NCBI RefSeq assembly: GCF_030867145.1 | Contig: NC_134420.1 | Location: forward strand, 44,350,912-44,414,911 | Source of the DNA: Opisthocomus hoazin | Taxonomy: Eukaryota; Chordata; Aves; Opisthocomiformes; Opisthocomidae | Direction of reading: 5' to 3' | DNA length: 64,000 nt | The notes under the pieces: model-generated | The model's database searches: none | What the model was told of the DNA's origin: nothing | Seen by the model: the letters and a program-made list of their open reading frames with translations, nothing else | Made by a program: the position numbers and the translations under genes | Shown: positions 13,594-26,204 of the stretch, one piece after another | How positions within the stretch are numbered: the stretch's first letter is position 1 | How the letters are laid out: the number at the start of each line of letters is the position of its first letter

Positions 13594-15213
13594 CCCTTGG
13601 ACTTCATTTCCTTTGGGTTTCAGAATTACCCTCTGAACTCAGATCCACAAGAGTTTTATTACAGTAATCACTACTGCTTCCTCATGAAAACATCAGCAAA
13701 AATTTCATACAATATTCTTGATAGGCAATTTAGAAACTGAGACATACCATTCCATGTCCTAAACAGGTTTCTAATTAATTAAAAAGCTAGACTAGTTGGG
13801 GTTTCATCACACTATAGAGTAGAATCTAAATGGAATCTCAATTAAACCAATTTTACACTAAATCCATCAACTTCCACAATTCAGATAAAGGAGATATATA
13901 TGACAAAGACAAAAAGGAGAGACTCAAATGAATGCTAACACAGGGAACATAAAATGTGAGGTTTCAATAGTGTAAATAATTTTCTATAATCACTGCCCTA
14001 TAACAGCCTCTTACTGACATCAAAAGACCAAATCTGCCTTTAGTAGTGCTTACATGACATTGAGGAATATTTCAGCGATGTGATTTCATGGTTACATCAC
14101 TTAACAAAGAGTTGTTGATCTTTATGGAGACAAATGCGAGATTAGTACCACAGTTTTCTGTGCTTTTGCTTACATATTTCCTGGTCAGAAATTAAGCTGC
14201 TGTATCTCTCAGTTTCTGAGCAGAAGTTCCCCTACAACTTTTATAGCCTTACTTTGTTGCAAGTTATTCATATTTAAGGTGATTCATACATACACTAGCA
14301 TTTTCATTTGGATTTGAATCTTACTTCTTGAACGGTGGCTCACAATGATTTCCACTTACAAGGCTTTGGTTCACATTGCAGTCGGTGTGAGAGCATGCAA
14401 TCTGGATTGCTCTCAGGTAAAACGTTTTAAAAATGATGCCTCAACAGTAATGAGCTCTAATGTACAGGAGCTCTAATGCACAGCTCTGATGCAGAGGACC
14501 AGAATGGAGCTAGTCTGAAAGAATCCTTTTCCCACCCTCCAGATGGATACACATTAGAAAATGCATGGTATGGATGCTGGATTCTCAGCACCAGCTGTTC
14601 TCCTCTACAGATCTGACTTGGGCTGTGTTTACATAATGAAGTTGTGCAGCCAAGAGAAGCGGATTTGTAGAGGAAAAAAATTCAAAACAGAGCAAAGAAA
14701 CTTCCGATTTACGTGATATTTTGGTGGTTGATTTGACTTTTACTGAAATAATGCCAGTCTCCCTACTGATTTGAGAGCTGATTCTCTGTGTCTAATGAGC
14801 TGTAATTAAAAATAACAAACACTTTCCTCTCCCCTCCCAAAAACATGCCTGTTGCTTGCTCAAAAGCTCACTCTTCTCAATTTGGTAATTATCCCTACCA
14901 TATTTCATGATTACTTATTTTCCTCAAAGGAGCAGTGCCAAAAATTAGGAGACTGTATCAGTCTCAGTGGCAAGGCTGCTTAATGCACTTTGTCATTTTG
15001 AAAGGACAGTTGTCTTCACCTGCCTGGCAACCACACACAGGACTCCTGAGGTGAGTTTAGTGTTTGAGCTCTGCCCGGAGGGATGACAACTCAAGACCCG
15101 AGTCCTGCTATTTCACACAGTACTGTGCGAACATAAACCACATCCATTGCAACCATGTTCTACAATAGTTTATTGACTAACATTGCTTTCCTAAAGGCTC
15201 GTTATTTTAATTC
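13594..15213. other. AT-rich intergenic DNA, nothing recognised
   Basis: Sits between the CR1 tail and the nested LTR; no coding or repeat signal seen. Confidence 0.6.
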
Positions 15214-15218
15214 ATCAT

Positions 15219-16012
15219 TGTCCTGGGTTCAGCTGGGATAGGGTTAATTTTCACAAGAAGCTGGTTGGGCTGACCCAAACAGCAAATCAAATGGGAGATT
15301 CTATACCATGTGATGTCATGCTCAGTATTGAAGTGGGTGACTGGCTGAAGGAAGAGGGATTGCTATTCAGGAGCCAGCTGAGCATCAGGTGGTGAGAACA
15401 TGACATGCTGTATATTCTTTTTATCAGTGTTCTGGTTTTGGCTGCAGCCGGCAACAAAAGCGCCACACGGCCGCCCCTCCCCCCACCGGGGTGCGGAGGA
15501 GAATGCGAAGAAACAGGCAGAAACTGGTGGGTTGAGATAAGGGCAGTTTAACAGAACAGCAAACAAAGGGAACAGGAACAACAACGATACAGAAAAGGGG
15601 AATACACAAAAAAACCCCGCAGAACAGAACCGCTCTCTCGGACCGGACCACCGCTGAGCCCTTCCAAGCTGCGAGAGAGTTCCCGCAGTGCTGCCCCCAC
15701 CCCGGAACCCAGCATGACGGCACATGGTGTGGAATAACCGGCTCTGTTTGGCCAGGTTGGGGTTGGGTCAACCCACCCGGCTGTGCCCCTTCCTGGATTC
15801 TGGTGAAAATTAACCCTGTCCTGGCCGAACCCAGGACAATCAGTGGTAGTGTTATTTGCTTCTCCCTTTGCTGTTCTTTTAAACTGTTTTTATCCCAGCC
15901 CATGAGTTTTGCCTTTTCCTTCTAATTCTCCTCCCCATCCCACTGGGGAGGGGGGAGGAGTGAGCGAGCAGCTGCGTGGCTCTTTGGTGCCAACTGAGGC
16001 TAAGCTACAACA
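15219..16012 (+). mobile_element. Solo LTR of an endogenous retrovirus, interrupted by a second LTR
   Basis: The element starts TGTCCTGGGTTCAGC and ends GCTACAACA. It is flanked by a perfect 5-bp duplication ATCAT (15214-15218 and 16013-16017), which marks it as an integrated LTR with TG...CA ends. A 5-bp duplication fits ERVL-like elements; the family name is uncertain. Without the 411-bp insertion and its duplicated 5 bp it is about 378 bp. No retroviral coding sequence is present. This LTR start is, as I recall, a common interspersed repeat in many neoavian genomes. Confidence 0.88.
15428..15838 (-). mobile_element. Solo LTR nested inside the first, opposite strand
   Basis: Read on the minus strand it starts TGTCCTGGGTTCGGCC and ends CAAAACCAGAACA. 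It is flanked by a perfect 5-bp duplication ATCAG (15423-15427 and 15839-15843). It resembles the outer LTR at both ends and in the middle (for example the TTAATTTTCAC motif), so the two belong to the same or a sister family. It is GC-richer than the outer copy. It must be the younger insertion because it interrupts the outer LTR. The open frames of 120 and 159 codons read from its minus strand are not host genes. Confidence 0.88.
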
Positions 16013-16017
16013 ATCAT

Positions 16018-18480
16018 AGATATTCTTAGTCTCCCCCATGACAAAGAGAGAAAGAAACCAACCACAGTAGGAGGACTAGCCAACCATTTACAACAGGGTG
16101 CAAGAACCCCTGCCATCATGGGTAAAGTTTAGACAAAGGTTTGTGCTCTGCGATTCCAGAGCTCATGTTCAGTCACTCCTGAGGCTGCCCATGCAGATGC
16201 GAGTGATGTTTTTAAGTCAGCTTTAAATGCTGCAGAGAGCCTGGCAGAGACAGACTGCTTGCAGGTTTTGCCTTCTTTTTTGGTTTTTATTTGTTTGTTT
16301 TGAAGATATATAATCAGTTGTTGTCGGTTCAGGTTTTTTTGACTGAAAGTTATTCACCGAGGTTTCTTGAGTTTGTTTCAGCTATTCCTTCAGCTATTAT
16401 ACCAGGTGTATTTTTTCCTTACTTTTTAAAACAAAAAGAGAGTCTACTTCTCCTCAAGTGCAGGTGGGTTTCCTAATGATATTAGTGGGAGCTCTGTGTG
16501 TAAAATAAGAGAAAATTAAGTTACTTTATTTGGAAAAATAAAATCTACCTGGAAACAGTATTTTTTCAATGTAAAGCAAACATGGTGCAAAGGCATTCCA
16601 CCTTCTTCATCACTCAGGTAAAATTTTTTAATGGAAAGCCACTAAAAAGACCTGAAACTACAGTCTTAATTTAGAGAAAGTGCTTTTCAAATCCTATGAA
16701 AATTTTAGCTGAGGAATGATGGTGGGATCTAATGAGTAAGTCACAAAGGAAGGCTTAAAGGTCACCAGATAAGAAGCAGCCTATGATGCCAAATGATACT
16801 TTTATCAAAATATACTAGCTGAATGGTGACTAGAAAAAGAACAGAGTATGAGGTTCAGAAGGCAGCCATGTGGCTTCATGATGAACAATGGAATGAGACG
16901 TTAACAAGAGTCAATATGTTGTAGTGGAAATCAAAAATGGGAAGAACACCAAGGGGGGGGGAGGGAAACCCCAGTAACCCAAAACTGCCAAGGTGAGAAG
17001 GCAGAAAGCATTTCAGCTGGGTGACGTAATGCTAGCAAATGAATTGGCAAAAGAAAGTTGTCTCTGTGATACCAAGGGTAAACTGAGTCTAGCAGGCAAG
17101 GTATACACCGTGTGTGCTCATCAAGAGTATTTTCAGATGTTACAACTTCTTTTCTGGGCTGTCTTTACATGGAAACCAAGTTGCGTAGTGGGGTGATTCC
17201 TGCCTGGATCTCACTCTGACACACAGGTGGGCTACATGCATAGTACATGGTGAGATTTGTAAGCTCAGTAGTATTCCTGAGCCTTCCAGACATACTATTC
17301 ACACTCCTATTTACTTTAGAAGAAGCAAGACCAAGCTAAGTGCTTGGTCATAAATGATAAAAGAAATTAAAATGATACCTTAAAACTGTGTAAGGTACAG
17401 TACCAAACAATTTAAAAATAAATCTTTCTGAGCAAGTAGAGGAAGATGGCAAAAAATTAAAGCAGGTAGATTCAGTAAAATTTATGCTGGGAAAGATTGA
17501 AAAAGGGAATACTTGAAATATATGAGCACATGCAAGTTGCCTGTTTAAGATGACTGACAAAGGAGTTGCACTGTGAGCTCGTTCTACCACTGGCATATTT
17601 ACCTATTTAAATTCCTGAAGAGAAAAGAAGGAAAGGGAAGGGATTTCAACTTTCAAAAATGTTCTGACCTTTGACATTGACTACTTTGCATCCCGTGGAG
17701 AGGAGGAACAGGGCCAATAAATATCCAGATGACTAAAGACTCCTACAAAATAAGCACTGTGAGTTTAAAACTAGTAAAACTTACCTGTTATAATTACTTT
17801 TTTGACATAATAAGTGATGACCTTATTTCATAGCCTAAAAAATCCAGAAGTATCTGTCTAGTTGAACATGAGGAGAAGTGTATAGTGCTGGCTGTACTAC
17901 ATTTGGACTCTGGTTAAATATTAGGCTACATTTGCTTCCATTTTTTACAAATTCAGATTAGTTTGATTTGGAAGGTAGTTATCACTTGATATGACAGCCT
18001 GGATGACTGCATACAAAAAGTATTCATAAACAACATCACAGTCAGTGGCAAACAGAATCCTAGATCACCACAGGAGTTTGTATTATGCTAGACCTTGTTT
18101 AACTGCATTAATGATCCCAGAAAGGCAGTAAACAGAGATACTAATTTTCATAAATTTTGTTGAATTGGGAGGAGCAGCTGTTACTTGTGAGGAACCTCTG
18201 TAATAGCAGAGGAAATCTAGAAAAATTAGGTTTCTGAAAAGAAAGTAAATCAGATTCAATTACAAAAAATAAAAGGTAGCACAATAAGTACATTAATCCT
18301 AAATACCCTAAAGCTAAGGAGACTTAAAACAGCTCTTTCAATAGTATAGTAAGTTGTTGTGAGAGCGAGCTAGGTATGAAGATGCCATTTGATAGAGTAC
18401 AAAAAAAGGAGCACTGCAAATGCGGCCTCTTTGTGCGTGTCTACCGCATCAGGAAGCCAGGAGGCAACATCCTTACAAAA
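16018..18480. other. AT-rich intergenic DNA, nothing recognised
   Basis: Open frames are under 90 codons and unremarkable. Confidence 0.6.
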
Positions 18481-18560
18481 TAACTGATTCAAAGCCCACT
18501 GAAGCAAATGGAAGGACTCCAGCCCCTGTCAATAGGCTTGGATCAGGCCCTGGGCATGTC
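18481..18560. repeat. Ancient amniote interspersed repeat, degenerate copy
   Basis: GATTCAAAGCCCACTGAAGC, a diverged middle, then GGCTTGGATCAGGCCCTGGG. The arms AAAGCCCACTGAAG and AATAGGCTTGGATC are the two halves of a decayed palindromic repeat. Confidence 0.55.
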
Positions 18561-18689
18561 TGCGTGAAGTCACTCGGAACATTGCATTCCCTTTTTAGGC
18601 ACAACCATTACCACAAAGACACTGAGAAACTGAAGAAAGGCCAGAAAACTCTACTACCACAAGCACAGGGGGACTAGAAAGACTGAATT

Positions 18690-19070
18690 CAGGGTGGATT
18701 GATTTAAATCAGCACACAGGAAGCTTGGATTTGTACAATTAAATATTGTCTTATGCATTTGTTCTTTATTCTCCTTAAAGGAAAGTTTATTCTTTCCAAT
18801 AAATGAGCAGTAAAACATGTTGATAAATAACCTTTTTTAGATCACTCAAATTTAAAGTATTTTTTATTTAGTTGACAATTAAGTACATTTATATAAATAT
18901 GTTTTTAATTTAAAACTGCTTTTACTGAAGACAAAGTAGAAGAACTGATTCTTCTGTTACTATGTTGAAGATTTTATAAATAGCTAATCTCATTCTTTTT
19001 CCCATAGTTGTTATTCATAGACTATAAGACGAAAAGAAGTTTTCCTGCTTTTTAAAAATTACAATCAGTT
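18690..19070 (+). mobile_element. Possible non-autonomous hAT-type DNA transposon fragment
   Basis: Begins CAGGGTGGATTGATTTAAAT, which I recognise as the terminus of an old DNA transposon common in turtle, crocodile and bird genomes. The matching inverted terminus is not clearly present, so the 3' limit is a guess based on the AT-rich tract that follows. Confidence 0.4.
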
Positions 19071-22000
19071 TTCAGTTTTGAAAGATGTAGCTAATTAACT
19101 GAAGCTATTAGACACAGGGAAATGGAGAAAATATTGTCTCTGGATCTATGGCCAGGGCTGCCATCAGGAGCTCGTTTAGCTTTCCAACAAACTTTGGCTT
19201 TAGGTACATGGCTACTGACTTTCAGCAAGTTCAAAAGGCTTTTTGTCTTTCTTTTGAACTTCCACAGCAGGTACATACTGTGCTTTTAAAATGACAAATT
19301 ACCTTAAAATTCGAATAACTTGAGGTTAGATGAAGCTTAGGTCAGGTATCTTATACAAATGTTCCTATGGAAAAGTATCTTGTATACATAACTTCTTGCT
19401 GTCTTTTGCAATTTTCATCCACTTGTTTGCTTTAACGTATCTTCCTTTATTGCTATTAAATTGTTAACGTAACTTGAGCGAGAGGGGAGCAAGGGAGCGT
19501 ACTATGGTTACCAATCTATAAATACTTGGAGGACATAATTATTCAAGTTAGACAATGTGTTTCATAGCTGCCTGTGGAAATGAGTACTAAAATAGGTAAG
19601 GGGGAAAAGACAAAATTTTGTCATAATCTGTGCTTTCCACAGAGTTGGCCAGTGTCTAGGTATGAGAACTAAATCACACAAGCACCTACAGCTTGATGTT
19701 CTCTTCTCACGCCCATTCCTGTCAGGGGGAGAATCTTGTGTCTGTTCCTGAATCTTGATGTTGTGGCCATGTTTACGCCCCTAGCATATCGGGGAGTTGT
19801 TAAGCAGCTGTGCAGAAGCAAGTATGGGGATGCCATAAGCCTGGGAACAGATCTTATCTACATTTATATGGGCTGACAATATATGTGGCATATCATGAAA
19901 AGACAGGAGACCTACCAGAACAACTGTCCTTCTAAGTGGGCTGCGCATTGCTTTCAACCAAACAAACTCACAGAAAGGTCTGAACAACTCGATGCATTCA
20001 GGCCAAAGAGTCTCAAAAACAGTCACGGTTTTCAGGTACTTAGCATGCAACATGATGGAACTGGTTTGATGTAGGGATTTTATCACAGGCTGCTCCCACT
20101 GACTTCAAATCAACTTACCGAATTTCACAGCTTTGAGAAGGTGGTACAAGTGATTTTAAATTGCATATCAAAAATTAGTAACCCCTTTTAGTAATACTGG
20201 TCCAGAGCAGTTTTTTTATTTCTCTCCAGTCACACTTGTATAGAACGTTGTTTTAAAACATTTTGGGTTTGGTAGGTTTTGTAAACTTGTTTATGAGAGC
20301 AAAGCTATGGCAAAGAGGGTGAATATAAGTAAGAAAACAGATGAGGAGAAAACAGGTATCATTAAATCTGGACAGGGTTTTATTGACATAATTGCTGCTT
20401 ATTTTCTCCAAACAAAAAAGAAGACAAGGACAAGGCTATGAACTACTTCAGCCAATACACTTGAGTGGCCTTTATACTCCTCTCCATGATGAGGGAGAGG
20501 ACCAAAGAATACATGAAAGGATAGAACACCTCTTATAGCTATTGCTGCTCTGCCACCTGTTCTCAAACAGTTATGCCAGAAGTCCCTTCAAAGTGAGCCT
20601 CCGCAGCATATAAAATATACACCCACCCTAGGAAAGCTTTCTTCAGCATGGTCTGCATATTCAGGAGCTACTAACAAACTGTAACAATCTTGCTGGCATT
20701 TCATTTGACAACAAAGGCAAGCTTCTGATCTAGTCACAGGGCTTTTTTCATTGTGCTGGCTCCTCAAGCACGAGATGTTAAATGTACCTTGTAGCTACAT
20801 AATTAGCTTTTCATGAGGGTGTGAAATTTACTCAAGAGCTGAGGACCTGAAACAGGTTCTGTGAACCAGTTTGCTGTCTGATGAACTCCAAAAGATATTA
20901 AAAGCTTTGGGTTTGAACGGCTACTGCCCTAACTGTCCTTAGTAGTACTGGATGAAATTTTATTGCACTGTCTTGTGGAGACTTTCATTGCCTGGAGATA
21001 CATCATGCAGGGTGACAGAATAAAGAGATCGTCTTGTGATTAGAAGTTTACATTGCTCTGGTTTGAAAACATTAAACTTAAGTGTCAGTAGTTATATAAA
21101 CAGCATTTTATCTCATATTGGGCTTTTAAGATAGCTGATTTTATATTGGCCTCCAGGATGTGTTGTCAGAAGGGCACGTAGCCACATAGGCTATGGTCTT
21201 GTCCAAAATTACTCAACATTTGGATCTTTGTGTTTCAGAGTATTAACCAGATTACAGGTCATAATCTGTAAAAGCTCCCCTGCCACTGCTCTGCTTGACT
21301 CCATTCCAGATGAAATCTCTTCAAATAAATCCTGGATCACAATGATACTGCTTTTTGTGTCTACAGCTAAAAAGAGAGCAGAAAGGAGAGGAGGGTAAAA
21401 ATTGTGTATATATGAAGAGACGTTTCCTTCAAGGGTAAAGACCCAAATTAATGAAGTTCTTCATTTATCATCTCTGCAATTTTAAGGTATCTGTTCTTGT
21501 AAGAGAGGCCAATTACAATATCTAGGGTAAAGCAATTCATCTAGTAATCTCTCTTCCATTTGAACCTTCTTAATTTCTTATGTCCTTTTCTGTGGATTCA
21601 CAATGTGAACATACCTAGGCATGCATCTGTTGGTTATGGCAATTTAGAGCAATTACTTAATTAACTGTGACATACGGTTTTGTTTTACATTGGGGGTATT
21701 AGACCTGTTTTCTTTTAACAGGAGAAGAGAAAGGCTAGATGCAGACAATAAACATGAAAGAAATTAATTTAATTTGCTGCATCACATTAGGCCATTTACT
21801 GTTTACCATTCAAGACAGCTAGGGATCCAACTACCTGTTTCTATATCCGTCATGAAATAAATTCTTGCTCAACTGCTTCCATTTGTGGCAAAGACAATAC
21901 TGAGTGCACAAGACAGGGAAGAATACACTTTCACTCAGGGAAGTAATTAAAGTAAAATGTTGTTTATAGAATTTTCTATAGTATAACTCCCCACACTGTA

Positions 22001-22344
22001 CGACCACTCCTTACGGACTCATCCCCATGCGAAGGTGAAATTTAACGTCCCTAGTTCCATTACAAAAAAAAGCAAAGAACTGCAGTGGAGAGAGAGGGAG
22101 GAAACAGTTTCTCCAGGACTACTCAGGAATTCTGTGGAACAAAGATGATCTGAGACCTCTTCATCTTAAGCACCAGCCCACTGTATCTAAAATCTGGTCA
22201 TTACCTTTCAAAGAAATGAAAGAAAAAAAGAAAGCAGTTGGTGGTTTTATCTAGACTCATATATGTAAAAGTGTTTAACTCTAGATCCACTCCAATGTTC
22301 ATAAATATGTAAATCATACAGCTGTTGGTCTCACACTCAGAAAT

Positions 22345-22440
22345 GGTGTTTCAATCCCACTGATTTTCCTTCAGTGGCTTTTAAATGCTGAAGTCACTTT
22401 GGGAAACGAGACTCAAGAGCCTAAGTCCCCAGTAACCTTC
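22345..22440. repeat. Ancient amniote interspersed repeat, degenerate copy
   Basis: AATCCCACTGATTTTCCTTC, AGTGGCTTTTAAATGCTGAA and GAGCCTAAGTCCCC fit the old repeat built on CCACTGATTTTCAGTGG and CCTAAGTCAC phrases. Confidence 0.35.
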
Positions 22441-23143
22441 AAAAAAACCCACTCTATAGCAAGACAAAGAAGGGCTGATTTGAAACTAAATAAACATTTT
22501 GTTACTCATTAAAGGAGAAATAATGGCTTTCCTTAGATATGCTCACATGAACAAAAGTCCAGAATTTGATCTAATCCAGCAATATCTCAACTATGACTTC
22601 GTTAATTCTCAGCATCTTCCACCATTTTACCTAATCAAACACGATACTCGGCAAAACCCACCAGTATATAAAATATTTTATAGTGTATGTTAGTAGGGTC
22701 ACAAACACCAGATCTAGGTTTGGTTTCTTTTCTACATCCAGAGTGTTAGAGATCTTAAAAGGAAAAGTTAAGCTTTCTTGGTCTTGGGGAGGGAGGAATC
22801 CCCACTGTTACTATTTTTTCAGAGATAGTCTGTTCCATAGGAGCCATCATGGAGGGCAAGGAACAGCTGCTTTCAAACTGGAGCTTAACTCTAGGTTTTC
22901 AGATTTTCCATATATTTTACAAATTCTTTTAATGGTCTAATGACATTGACATCTAGAAGTTTGTTACAAAAATTACTGGTTCTAGCTACTGACTAGAACA
23001 TTTATGCTGCAGTAAACCCTAAATGTCCTATATGTAGAATGGGGCCCTTCAGCACCTTCTGTGAAACAAGTCCTGGGAGTCAGGGTAACCAACTTTGGTA
23101 AGGCAGCAGAACTGAGAAAAACATCAACTTCTGGGAGTGTAAT

Positions 23144-23168
23144 ACCAGGAAAAATATTACTCTGTGAT
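23144..23168 (+). repeat. 25-bp exact dispersed repeat, copy 1
   Basis: Starts ACCAGGAAAAATATT and ends CTGTGAT. It is identical to 26180-26204 with unrelated flanks. Confidence 0.85.
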
Positions 23169-26100
23169 GTCTCTGATACTGTTTGTTTCCCCAGTATCTG
23201 TTTTTGACTTCCCAACTGAATGGGTTTGCATACTGTCCCAGAACAGCAAGTCTTAATCTTTAACGATAAAAAGGGGTAGTAGTAGCAGTAATACCCCAGA
23301 TTGCTTAGTGGACAGGAGAAAAATGCATACTGGTGCTGCTTAAAATAAAATCAGTTTCTACACTATCTTATTGACTGTTTTTCAGACTTAGTGTAGTACA
23401 CTAAGAAAAGTCTTGTATGTGAGATGCCGTTACTCAGACGTCTAATGGGCTGATATTTCTCTATTGTCTTGTAATTAATAGTGCAGACATTAACATATCA
23501 AACACCCATTAGTCTGAGGGTGTCCCAAGAGAGTAATTGTAATAGACGTAAAGCAGGGTACCTAAAATGTCATTGGTATTCTAACATGAGTTTCCTTTGA
23601 ATATGTCTAGCCAGAGGAAAAAAGAAAGAGCTAGGTAGTTGTCCGAGGTGAAAATCAGAATGGCAGTGTCCATTGTTTCTAATAAACAATTACTAGAGGA
23701 AGCTCAAAAGAAAAAACCAGAACAATTAGATAACCTGAAAGCCAAACTTGTGAAGAAGATTCCAGTTCTCTGGGCTGGCAGGAGCTGTGGAGGGCCATCC
23801 ACAAGGGTTTGGCTGCTTATGTTGTTAAATGCTGCCTGGTTTCACCTGACATGATCTGTAAAGCTGTAAAGTAGTCACACTTCAAGTGTTTTTCATATGT
23901 ACTTCAAATTCTTCTTTTGAGATATTCTTCACTAACAGAATTTCACACTTTGAAGGGGAGGACTCTTTCAAAAGATGACAGAACCTCTCAAACACAGCAA
24001 AAATGAAAAAAATAAAGGTAAAAATAAAACAACGGCTTGGCACAGCTCTAAAAAGTAATATTAAGTAGGAAGAGTTTCATTTTCACTTTTATCAAGCAGT
24101 TTTATTACCATACATGGTTTTTCACTTCAGCATTGCTTAAATGCAACTTTTTCCTGTAATACCTACTTAGACAACAAATTACGTGACAGACTAAATGTGT
24201 TTGAAAGTGTCCTTGCATCCTTATCATTTGCATTTTGAACTGCCCATGTGGGCTGTACACATCATATGGCTTGTTGCCAAAGCATTCAGCTACAACGCAA
24301 AATGTTTTCAAGTTCAAAGCCTGTATCATTGTTCACCTCATTCTTATGTTTTACCCTCATTTCTGTTGTATCACTAGAATATGTTTCCCTTGCATTAATA
24401 AATCCTTAACAACTTTTAAAATGTGCAAGCCATAAATGAAAAAAAGACTAATAAAAGACACCAGCTTTTTGCAGCTGCTATATTCAGCTATTTTTAAACA
24501 GTCAGTATATAAGGATCCAGAAAGTTCAATTAACCCATGCATAGAGATATTATTGTTCCGCTAGCAACTTTGTCTCACACCCCAGAGCACATCTGCAGAC
24601 CCTGTTGCCAGGAGGATTCCACACGGGCCTGGGGTTTCAACAAGAATCCTCCAGTTGCAAGACCAGAGCCTTTGTGCTGGGAACCACTGACAGAATAAAT
24701 ATATATCTTTTAAAATATAGGTCAAGTTACCTGAGTATGTTCTACTTGCATATAGTATCAGTGGTCATCTTTCTTTTGTATGTTTCCTGGTATTAAATTA
24801 TTCCCTTTCTTAGCAAAGCTTTTTAAAAATAAATAAATATATAAATAAAACATGATAGAGTTTCTTTTCCCCTCTCAACAGTAAGGTTTTCTCTCTTGAG
24901 TGATAATTTGGGAGGGGAGTATAAATCTTGCTTTGAATTTCTTGATTGCATTTTCGTGCTTGTTGCAGAGGTTTTTCTTTTCTTTATATATGCACAGTAA
25001 CAACAGAGATTGGGATTAAATTCTGCTTGGAAAATACTTCTTAGATGCCCTGAAAGTGTCTATAAAGAAAGCTTATGATTGGAATATAAGAGCAGAAGAC
25101 AAATATCTCTATGGGATCTAGAAATTCTCTGGATTTTCTGATCCTCCTTATTTATTCAGCAATATGCACAGGACTTCATTGTGTGCCATAATCTATGGCA
25201 TCTATGATGATTTACAAAGGTTAAGGATTACATCTGCATACTCTCCATTCTCTCATGTTGGACACCTTTTTCCTTTTTTGTACTTCTACTCATTATTTTT
25301 CAAGAAGCACCTACCTCAATGGAGTTTGTAGAGCAAAAGATTGTTGGACCCATATGGTCAGAAAGAGCACATTAGGATACCTGTTTCTTACTGAGTGTGT
25401 TGTATCTCACTTGAAATGGTGACATGGAACAAATACAAATCAATAAACCCTGGTACACAACAGTTTGTGTTATGCTTTAAGAACAGATTGCAGTGGCGAT
25501 TTTAGGCAGGCAGTTCACAGAACAAGTGCTGTCACTGAATAAAGCATGTTGTGATTAGACTTCACTACTCAACCTCATCCAGATTCTGTCTGGAAACTTT
25601 AAAATCCAAGCTATCCTGTTAATTTGGGATCAATTACTTGTCTCACAGAGTGTGAGTCTTTTTGTCTTCATGAAATAAATAAAAGGTTTAACACAATGAA
25701 ATTGTGGAAAAAACCATAATTTTCCATTGTGTGAGAGTCTGCATTTCAGGAAGATGGTCTTCAACCACTATGTTTGTACTGTGTTTGAAAATTTGCTAGC
25801 ATTTAACTCAATGTAAATGTCATATGTGCTTATCTAAAAGGAAAAGAGATTCTTGTAGAGCTTCTCCAAACACAAGGATAGAGTACAGAGTATGTGCTGC
25901 AATAACCTTATTCTTTTTACTTTTTAGTGAAGTGGAATGCTTTGGAAAATGTTCTGTGAAGCACATATTCAATTATTTCAGTTTATGTGTATTTTTAATG
26001 AATGTGTCAAGTTATGCATGGGCTCAAGTTATCATGCTGATTCAGAGCCTATGATTATGTTGGAAATGGAAGGTTCTCTGAAATTCTGGAACTGACAATT

Positions 26101-26179
26101 TAAATTACCCAGGAAAAACAAAAAGTAAGAATGGTGACAAATAGGTCAAAACAACTACAACAGAGGCTCCTCAGTAAGA

Positions 26180-26204
26180 ACCAGGAAAAATATTACTCTG
26201 TGAT
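26180..26204 (+). repeat. 25-bp exact dispersed repeat, copy 2
   Basis: Same strand and identical to 23144-23168, about 3.0 kb away. No larger element is recognised around either copy. Confidence 0.85.

Noticed and set aside
15363..15903. Minus-strand frames of 120 and 159 codons
   Set aside because: They lie in the nested LTRs, which are non-coding repeats.
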